In this document: positions 59,672-64,000 of the stretch, piece by piece
Layout: the number at the start of each line of letters is the position of its first letter
How positions within the stretch are numbered: position 1 is the stretch's first letter
Assembly (NCBI GenBank): GCA_023630585.1
Contig: CM042558.1
Coordinates: 7,843,300-7,907,299 of the forward strand
Source: Cranoglanis bouderius
Taxonomy: Eukaryota; Chordata; Actinopteri; Siluriformes; Cranoglanididae
Direction: 5' to 3'
Length of the DNA: 64,000 nt
Translations under genes and position numbers: made by a program
Notes under the pieces: generated by a model
Told to the model about the DNA's origin: nothing
Database searches by the model: none
The model's input: the letters and a program-made list of their open reading frames with translations, nothing else

Positions 59672-59675
<4 letters not shown>
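42079..59675 (+). CDS. rhobtb1: rhobtb1, Rho-related BTB domain protein 1 (nine coding exons)
   Basis: The coding exons 42079-42258, 42448-42551, 45574-45759, 49118-50076, 50266-50384, 55333-55483, 55873-55961, 56059-56164 and 59506-59675 join in frame with GT-AG introns to give 687 residues, close to the ~696 of mammalian RhoBTB1. Domains: atypical Rho GTPase about 1-200 (P-loop GDNAVGKT at 17-24, switch II DTFGD at 80-84 instead of DTAGQ, GCQLD at 135-139 instead of NKxD); proline-rich linker (LLQAPFLPPKAPPP, 224-237); split BTB1 about 258-455; BTB2 about 474-565; C-terminal region ending SPAVA. KVQKPLLQAP, SVFDQFGIKD and the SPAVA end identify RhoBTB1 rather than RhoBTB2. Known role: adaptor for cullin-3 ubiquitin ligase, with links to vesicle traffic and vascular tone; the GTPase part is thought not to cycle normally. 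ATG 42079 has A at -3 and G at +4; no in-frame ATG precedes it in the exon. Confidence 0.95.
42448..42551 (+). CDS. rhobtb1: rhobtb1 coding exon 2
   Basis: 34 codons plus 2 nt, VLERSRDVVDD to RRFAYG. It contains the altered switch II LWDTFGDHHKD. Acceptor cacgcag, donor cag/gtaagg. It is separated from exon 1 by a 189-bp intron. Confidence 0.93.
42552..45573 (+). other. rhobtb1: rhobtb1 intron 2
   Basis: This 3-kb intron has no recognised transposon with intact ends. It is among the least repeat-invaded long stretches of the gene and may contain regulatory sequence (43380-43790 and 44840-45120 are of higher complexity). No exon-like frame was found. Confidence 0.6.
45574..45759 (+). CDS. rhobtb1: rhobtb1 coding exon 3
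   Basis: It completes R95, then 61 codons SDVVVLCFSI to ARRPLA and 2 nt of R157. It carries the guanine-base region GCQLD. Residue 120 is Leu in MWYLEIKHF, where remembered vertebrate RhoBTB1/2 sequences have Pro. Donor aag/gtattt. Confidence 0.92.
45826..47434 (+). mobile_element. Tc1-like transposon in rhobtb1 intron 3, element 1
   Basis: A 1,609-bp element between TA dinucleotides. The ends are inverted copies: left cagtatttcacgaaagtgag, right complement cagaatctcacaaaagtgag, and the arms stay alike for about 200 bp. Inner repeats near 46020 and 47230 carry the same aaagtgagtatacccc-type motif, as in IR/DR-type Tc1 elements. It starts 66 bp after the exon 3 donor. Confidence 0.92.
46200..47190 (+). 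pseudogene. Tc1-like transposase, stop and frameshifts
   Basis: It begins MARHGKELSEDLKKRIVALH, with the paired-like DNA-binding region and the GRPKK hook visible. At 46656-46658 TAG replaces the Trp codon of the conserved xLWSDETK block, and a few bases are lost near 46680. The catalytic region resumes in another frame (TVKHGGEGVMVWGCM, FQHDNTSKTTTALLKK, SPVLNPIEHLWGILR), and a further shift near 47040 precedes the tail, which ends GHTKY at TGA 47190. Inactive. Confidence 0.88.
47506..49058 (-). mobile_element. Tc1-like transposon in rhobtb1 intron 3, element 2
   Basis: A 1,553-bp element between TA dinucleotides (47504-47505 and 49059-49060). Left end cagtggggggaaaagtattt, right complement cagtgaggggaaaaaagtat, with inverted arms of about 180 bp. 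It lies 71 bp after element 1 and ends 59 bp before the exon 4 acceptor. It belongs to a different family from element 1, in opposite orientation. Confidence 0.92.
47712..48733 (-). pseudogene. Tc1-like transposase with two lesions
   Basis: Start ATG 48733 (MAKTK). One base is missing near 48715, which throws the first residues out of frame with the DNA-binding region (KIVDLHKAGMGYKTIA). The long open part covers GAPCKISPRG, WVKVLWSDETKIELFG, TIKHGGGNIMLWGCF. A TGA in GHG-stop-VFQHDNDP near 48020 interrupts it, after which the frame is open through SPDPNPIENLWRELK to the tail TKY at TAA 47712. The first two catalytic acids and the final glutamate are present. A recently silenced copy. Confidence 0.88.
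49118..50076 (+). CDS. rhobtb1: rhobtb1 coding exon 4 (large central exon)
   Basis: 959 nt, 319 complete codons from PIKPGDILPP to AKNSFT. It encodes the end of the Rho-like domain, the linker LLQAPFLPPKAPPP, the first BTB domain split by a low-complexity insert (about residues 295-375), and the start of the region joining to BTB2. Acceptor aaaacag, donor cacag/gtaata. The upstream open frame from 49014 is transposon and intron, not coding. Confidence 0.95.
50266..50384 (+). CDS. rhobtb1: rhobtb1 coding exon 5
   Basis: 119 nt, from the split D477 through VVFRLDDGTINAHKPLLISS to ESANNE. It is the first part of BTB2, with the strand-helix signature NAHKPLL. A 189-bp intron precedes it; donor gag/gtgagt, phase 0. 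Confidence 0.94.
50750..51382 (+). mobile_element. Foldback form of a non-autonomous Tc1-related element, copy B
   Basis: The left 290 bp (50750-51043) and the right 250 bp (51133-51382) are inverted copies of each other around a spacer of about 90 bp. Phrases such as ttcttctggagactttga and agctggtaagttttattgag return complemented. The ends are cagtactgtgcaaagg and the complement of cagtactgtgcaaaag. The left part matches copy A at 40037, but the right half of copy A has been replaced by an inverted left half. Confidence 0.85.
51385..51459. repeat. (GT)n microsatellite
   Basis: About 37 GT units filling the gap between the foldback element and the Tc1 copy at 51471. Confidence 0.95.
51471..52980 (-). 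mobile_element. Tc1-like transposon in rhobtb1 intron 5
   Basis: A 1,510-bp element between TA dinucleotides. Ends caggtgcatctcaataaatt and the complement caggtgcacctcaataaatt are nearly identical, and the arms are inverted for about 200 bp with very few changes. Low divergence of the arms and an almost open transposase mark a young insertion. Confidence 0.93.
51753..52718 (-). pseudogene. Tc1-like transposase, single stop codon
   Basis: One frame runs 321 codons from MVSQFGSLGKPQTFIAKEAG (helix-turn-helix) to KAKGAPTKY, interrupted only by TGA at 52335-52337, where the family has Trp in the AQW block. Catalytic landmarks: FSDGSKFCISFG (second-position Glu, usual in the DES block, is Gly here), FQQDLAPAHTAKSTKSW, NSPDLNPIANLWGIVKRK (expected IENLW reads IANLW, so the third catalytic Glu is Ala). 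It is inactive through both the stop and the altered acidic residue. Confidence 0.88.
52981..54435 (+). other. rhobtb1: rhobtb1 intron 5, unique part
   Basis: AT-rich sequence without recognised transposon ends or exon-like frames. The 81-codon frame at 53661-53906 has no support. Confidence 0.5.
54440..54775. repeat. Probable dispersed repeat fragment
   Basis: It has the T/C-rich texture of an abundant fish interspersed sequence, including tgtcatgtcccgccattgg and tgatccctgctatgg and ending in aaataaataactac. It resembles the style of 2160-2585 on the opposite strand. The class is unknown and the limits are approximate. Confidence 0.3.
54955..55200 (-). repeat. Dispersed fish repeat, copy 2
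   Basis: A diverged copy of the family at 7600-7975. The shared order of blocks is ttgccaattcccagcc, tggttcctccaagacacgtg, caatctgctgctcaagcc and attggctagtcgc. It lies in intron 5 about 130 bp before exon 6. Confidence 0.5.
55333..55483 (+). CDS. rhobtb1: rhobtb1 coding exon 6
   Basis: 50 codons plus 1 nt, VSFPNTSRVCMQAVLEYLYT to LPRLIALT. Second half of BTB2, with the conserved EYLYT helix and ELIALANRLCLP. Acceptor gttgccag, donor gacag/gtgcac. The intron side of the acceptor is a gtgtgcg-rich stretch rather than a strong pyrimidine tract. Confidence 0.93.
55873..55961 (+). CDS. rhobtb1: rhobtb1 coding exon 7
   Basis: Split E567, then QYAVSELVKASRDAQDIDGE to EFAQ. First part of the BACK-like helical region after BTB2. 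Acceptor ctccaacag, phase-0 donor cag/gtattt. Confidence 0.93.
56059..56164 (+). CDS. rhobtb1: rhobtb1 coding exon 8
   Basis: 35 codons plus 1 nt, FHNANQLTAWCLHHICTHYN to KSKSL. It continues the helical C-terminal region (AWCLHHIC is invariant in the family as I recall it). A 97-bp intron precedes it; donor tag/gtaaga. Confidence 0.93.
56221..57365 (+). other. rhobtb1: rhobtb1 intron 8, left part
   Basis: Nothing coding. The phrase aaggaagctcagctgaagg shows a short local duplication near 57015-57040. No complete repeat was recognised. Confidence 0.45.
57371..58660 (-). mobile_element. Tc1-like transposon relic in rhobtb1 intron 8
   Basis: gcaagtgtacctagaagaat occurs at 58463-58487 and inverted at 57371-57393, marking matching positions in the two arms. 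The left outer arm is missing: the sequence changes right after the shared motif. The right arm continues to about 58650 (tttacagtactgtac). Its cagtactg end resembles the foldback-family termini at 40037 and 50750. Confidence 0.75.
57440..58250 (-). pseudogene. Tc1-like transposase, decayed
   Basis: It starts MARLSTATRQKVVILHQQGL (ATG 58250) with a helix-turn-helix SQAEISRQTGVSRCSVQAVL. Then a frame change near 58120 leads to NVEDRRRSGRPRKLTAADER and LVRSGLHGRLTAKKPYLRRG, and another leads to the DDE part (KMVLWTDESKF-type block eroded, then PQSPDLNIIESVW-like region near 57510-57560). Several lesions; not functional. Confidence 0.75.
58661..59505 (+). other. rhobtb1: rhobtb1 intron 8, right part
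   Basis: AT-rich with many agctagc/gctaatt phrases and no recognised element. It ends in ctgtcatgtgagcag, the exon 9 acceptor. Confidence 0.45.
59506..59675 (+). CDS. rhobtb1: rhobtb1 coding exon 9 (last)
   Basis: Split E632, then [20 protein letters not shown] and HYQRVKKEREKEDLVLNKH to WCFWSTSPAVA and TGA 59673-59675. The [15 protein letters not shown] block is the family's conserved C terminus. The stop codon abuts a (GA)n tract. Confidence 0.95.
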
Positions 59676-59719
<44 letters not shown>

Positions 59720-59745
59720 AAGAAAGAGAGAGAGAGAGAGACAGA
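59672..59745. repeat. (GA)n microsatellite at the rhobtb1 stop codon
   Basis: About 35 GA units with gaaagaaagaaa and aca interruptions. The TGA stop forms the first bases of the tract, so the 3' UTR begins inside a slippage-prone repeat. Confidence 0.95.
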
Positions 59746-61095
59746 GAGAGAGACGGCACTTCCTTTCCTGCTAATGCACTGAAATCTTTTCTTTTGGACT
59801 TGCACCCGGTAGGTCAAGCAGACGTCCAAACGGTTCAAAGCACAATCTACAATCTGCATCCACAGAATACAGGCCATCAAATGTAGTAATGCTCAACCAG
59901 TGAAAAACAAAATTGTATTCTCTGGTTGTAAAGATTGTAAGAAAAAGAAAGAGGTGGGTGGGGGGGGGGGAAATCTACACCTAGGCATAACTAATTTCTA
60001 ATATTCCCTTGATTTCTGTTTCCTTCTAGTTTTAAGTACAAAAGATTTCCGCAGCTTTTAAAAGTGCTACATTGAAACGCTGCTAACAACCACAAACTCG
60101 TAGCTGACTTTAATAGTGATTTTAGAATTGGCATTATGAGAATAATTACGATCACTCTACATCGTGATAAACTAGCGTCTCTAAAATGACGTTTACGACT
60201 CAAACACGCAGCGTGTGGCAGGATCCGTACGTGCTGTAAACTAAACAGCTGCTTCCTTTGACACCAGCCCTAATAAGAAACATCAGGTACATCAATGCAG
60301 TTACTTATCCGCCGTAGGGCCCGATGGCACCATTTACTTTTGTAGTGCCAGGGAACACCGTAGCTCATCTAGCTAGTCCTGTAATCCTGTGTAAACATTT
60401 ATGGTTGAATAAAACATTTAACTCTTATTATTAGAAGGGCTTAGCACTACGGCTTAGTTCAGGGCTTACTTGAAACCAAGAAGCAAAACAATCAATAACC
60501 ACTAATCACATATACTGTCTTCACCGTGATTGTGCTAGGTGTTACATGTAGGCTTACTATAGTGGATTTGAACTTTATACTTTACACATCAAAGATTGTT
60601 CTAGGCACTAAAGGGGTAAGAAATTCTGAGGTGAATGTAAATGAGCAATAAGCTGAAACTGCAGGCTTTTGCTTTCAGGTGATTCTGTTGTGTGTAAGTA
60701 GTGTTGGCAAGGATAGACGATATGTACTCTATGTGGGTGTTTGTATACGATGCACCACCTCATCATTACCATATCCCGATCCAGGCAGGTCACATTGACA
60801 CTGAGGGGTAACTTAATACTTGAAAAATAAAATGCTTCTGTATTTAGCCATGTAGGCTTGTCTTTAGTTCAGCAGAAATATGAAGTAGTTGATGCTCACT
60901 GGTGATTGTTCTTTTTCTGGCAGATTCAGTGTTAATTGTTATTAGCTGCAGCAAACCAAGTGGCTGGTTCATTTGGTACTTGGCATTTCATTTTGCTCTT
61001 CTTCATCACCTTTAATTCTGGCTGTTTTATGTATTTATTTATTTTCTAAACAGAATATTGTTTGGTGAATTACAATAAATGATTGATTTCCTTAC
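59676..61095 (+). other. rhobtb1: Probable rhobtb1 3' UTR
   Basis: Sequence on the gene strand after the stop. Three AATAAA signals occur at 60408-60413, 60826-60831 and 61074-61079. The last is followed within 30 bp by a TG-rich stretch (tgtatttgttttctgtc) typical of a downstream element. No coding frame. The end is inferred, not observed. Confidence 0.45.
61074..61079 (+). terminator. rhobtb1: Best candidate polyadenylation signal
   Basis: AATAAA with a TG/T-rich downstream element at about 61098-61115, just before the dispersed repeat at 61135. Earlier signals at 60408 and 60826 could give shorter transcripts. Confidence 0.45.
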
Positions 61096-61134
61096 GCTGT
61101 ATTTGTTTTCTGTCACTGGAAAATATATCTTCTA

Positions 61135-61560
61135 CCACAGCGCTGTTGAATTCTCGAATGTGATCGAGCAGCTCTGACAGTAGTGTCGGCTGTAATTCAA
61201 ATCAACGTACTTGTTCTAATGCATTATCGTTTCTATGGTAACTACTCATTCACAGGGATTCAAATGAACACATTATGTAAGACTAATAGTAAACACTTTT
61301 TTTTTTCTTTTTTTTTTTAACGTGTTGTTATTTGACAAAAGAAAAACGTCTAATCGCTGATACTGTGAAGCTTTCAGTAAGGATTTATGGAAGGAGTCTC
61401 GGGTGTCAGCGCTTTCTACAGGTCAGTAAGTTTCCCACCATGGGAGGGTCTTTACTGCACATTCCCTTTCTTTTTTTTTTCTTTTTTTTTCTTCTTTTTT
61501 TTCTTTTTCTTTTTTTGTCGTCGTATTCACTTCAAGTGAGAGAGACAGAAAGAGGCTGGT
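61135..61560 (+). repeat. Dispersed repeat family R4, copy 3
   Basis: It begins ccacagcgctgttgaattct and continues gctgtaattcaaatcaacg, tttctatggtaact, ggaaggagtctcgggtgtc, ending in a long T/C tract. It is the best preserved of the three copies in the window (compare 12120-12490 inverted). Confidence 0.6.
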
Positions 61561-62760
61561 AAGGAATCGACTGGTTACAGACATTTAAACATGAATGATA
61601 ACAGGGGCTAACTTGTCTTATGGACATTCCAGAACATTAAATGTAGCTATAAATGGATAAAAAAAAATAGATTGTTTATTTAAAAAAACAAATTGTAATT
61701 GTTAGCAAATTGCTGTAGTAGAAGAGGAATAAAACATTTTGGAACATGCTGTTAATTTCTAATCACTGATGCTTTTCCTACAACAGCATGCTGTGTCATG
61801 TTATTCCTTACTTATCAAAGCTTATCGAAAACTAGTAGAAAAATGGCTCCTAGGAAGCTAAAGCTGGTGACTTGCATCATGGAGGGTGAGTATGTGTTCA
61901 AAGAGGAAATTGTGGTTAAATTGTTTTTTTTTTTTATTCTCTTGGTTCTTCAATACATTTCAATATATTTTAGAATTATCAGGACTGAGGAGATTTTGCT
62001 GATCCTCACTTAAAATGTAGGAAAATCATTCATTTTTAAGAAAGAAAATGCCCAGTGTTGTTGTTGTTTTTAGTTATGGGTCAGGCTGTAGCTGGTTAGT
62101 TATAATGTCCTGCTCAGTGTAATAATTATCAGGTCAATTAATTTAAGATTAAGTTAAAAAAGTGAAAGATATTCATTTTCGAACCACTACTGTGCTGCAA
62201 ATCAAAGCTCAAGGGGTTCATTTAAGTTACGCAAACTCTTGGAAAGTATTTGCTATGATCTGTATATTATTACAGTATTATTACCCTTTTTAAAAGATTG
62301 TATTAAGCTAACCTGGAATTCAGACATTTTCTAATTGTTAAATGTTAAATGTTTAAAATGGCTATCATTCCAAAACCATACCAAAATTCAAAAACAATGC
62401 AAGTTATTACTAATTCATGGACACTTGCATTTAGATATTCACATGGGAAATGTTTATGCACTGTGCTCTTTGTAAAATTTCTTCATATCAGACTGCACCA
62501 TTAATAATGCACGTCGCAAGGTTGCTACAAGTTTCAGTGGAGCTGACCTAGAAAAGTGTGGCCTTGATGACAACACTGTTATTCTGATCTGCCCTTCAGA
62601 ACCCCCCTGTCTATCAAGCCGAGAGGAATGGACTCATACACTCCATCCTCAAAGTTTATTATAAGCCTTGACCTGACAGGCTGAAATGTGGCATCTGTAA
62701 TCAGAAATGGTCTATATTCCCTACATATACATATACATATACATTTTGCATGTACACTCT
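61561..62760. other. Intergenic, nothing recognised
   Basis: AT-rich. About 62510-62700 is less repetitive (gacctagaaaagtgtggcc, agaggaatggactcata) but shows no supported frame. Confidence 0.45.
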
Positions 62761-62763
62761 TTG

Positions 62764-62860
62764 TACAGAACTGTGCAAAAGTTTAGGCAAATGCAAAGAA
62801 ATGCTGTAGAGCAAAGATAAAGAAATTAAATGTTTCTACATTTAAAGTCAATTAATTCCA
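62764..62860 (+). mobile_element. Fragment of the foldback-family element, copy C
   Basis: cagaactgtgcaaaagttta followed by caaatgcaaagaaatgctgt and gagcaaagat, as at 40037 and 50750. It is cut off after about 90 bp. Confidence 0.7.
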
Positions 62861-63012
62861 ACACTTTTTAAAACTGAAAACAATAGCAACAATTACAATG
62901 CAATGAGACGGAATTTTTCCACTCAATTTTAGGTTGTGATGAAGTTTACAATGGATTGTTATTAGGCTATGGAATTATTAAATAACAACAATGTAAAACA
63001 CTTAAATAACAA

Positions 63013-63018
<6 letters not shown>

Positions 63019-63104
<86 letters not shown>
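63019..63104. repeat. (AT)n microsatellite
   Basis: About 43 AT units followed by aataaaataaaataaaat. Confidence 0.95.
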
Positions 63105-63108
<4 letters not shown>

Positions 63109-63580
63109 AAATAAAATAAAATAAAAAAAATTCAACAATGTTAAAGATAAATAGTTATAGAGTGTGAAAGCCATTAAATACAGGATATATTAAATATAAT
63201 TATAAAAATAAACAGTAACACGATCACCTCTCCCATAGTATTTTACCCACAGTCTATTTCATTCTGAGGTAGCTCACACCCCCAATTCACTCTACAACTA
63301 ACTCTTCTACACACTTACACACACACACATACACACACACTTTTATCTCCACGTCAAAGTCGAAACAAAATATAAATGGCAAAACTAAGTACTTTGGTGT
63401 CATATTATTTTACAGTGAAAACTCACATTTACAGAGGAAACATTTTACAAGTTGTGTCATATGTCAACCTCTGGTGGATAGATGATAATAAACCATGATC
63501 AGTTCTTAAGGTTTTGTTTTGGGGGGTTTTTCTCAGTTGCTGACATGCATTTCCGTGTCTCGGCATCAAAAGTTTGAACA

Positions 63581-64000
63581 CATTTACATTTACATTTATT
63601 CATTTAGCAGACGCTTTTATCCAAAGCGACTTACAAATGAGGAAATACAGGCAAAGTGATATATCAAGCGGAGAACAATACAAGTAGTGCTACCATACAA
63701 GATTTTTAATTGAGTTATGGAGAAGCAAAGTGCGCAGAGTAGAGGTGTAAGAGCCAGTGTAAGTGCAGTTTTTTTTTTCTTCTTTTTTAAAAAAAATAAA
63801 ATTGGGGGAGTTAGGGGTTAGTTAAGTGTTCACGGAAGAGGTGGGTCTTTAGCCATTTTTTGAAAATGAAGCAGATTCTGCTGTCCGGATTGAGGATGGA
63901 AGTTCATTCCACCACTGAGGGACAGTCAGTGTGAAGGTTCTGGAAAGGGACCTAGTGCCTCACTGAGTAGGCACTACCAGGTGTCGGTCGTTAACCGAAC
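63581..64000 (+). repeat. Abundant fish interspersed repeat, runs off the window
   Basis: It begins with tandem acattt units and ttcatttagcagacgctttt atccaaagcg, a start I recognise as a very common teleost interspersed sequence. It continues gaggatggaagttcattcc and gtgaaggttctggaaaggg to the window end. No coding frame. Scraps of the same family appear near 5990, 10215 and 4724. Confidence 0.6.

Overview
The window is vertebrate nuclear DNA, almost certainly from a ray-finned fish and plausibly an otophysan such as a catfish. The evidence is one spliced vertebrate gene with short GT-AG introns, a dense load of Tc1-like (DD34E) transposons, tRNA-derived SINEs, RTE-like LINEs, and long (AC)n, (AT)n and (GA)n tracts. 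No bacterial, plasmid or viral gene organisation is visible. The species was not determined and no database was searched.

The one gene I can name is rhobtb1, an atypical Rho GTPase with two BTB domains and a cullin-3 adaptor, on the + strand in the right-hand third. Nine coding exons join in frame with GT-AG junctions from ATG 42079 to TGA 59675 and give 687 residues. A CpG-rich block at about 38.5-38.8 kb looks like its distal promoter and non-coding first exon. It carries a consensus CRE, a G-quadruplex motif, a 41-codon upstream ORF and a splice donor. A TATA box at 41834 is a candidate second promoter close to the first coding exon. The best polyadenylation signal is at 61074.

The first 38 kb is mostly intergenic and transposon-rich. 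It holds two RTE-like LINEs, each bounded by a perfect long target-site duplication (17796-20647 on + and 27980-31090 on -). It also holds a 20/40-bp minisatellite (22.65-26.17 kb) interrupted by a Tc1 copy and an unrelated fragment, Tc1 relics, several SINE families (one pair head to head) and small non-autonomous elements. A weak candidate for another gene start lies on the - strand at 22101-22139, next to the minisatellite.

Inside rhobtb1, transposons make up much of the intron length. Intron 3 is about 94% two Tc1-like elements in opposite orientation. Intron 5 holds a foldback element and a Tc1-like element whose transposase frame is broken by one stop. Intron 8 holds another Tc1 relic. 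To the right of the gene (61.1-64 kb) there are only repeats, and the last one runs off the edge.
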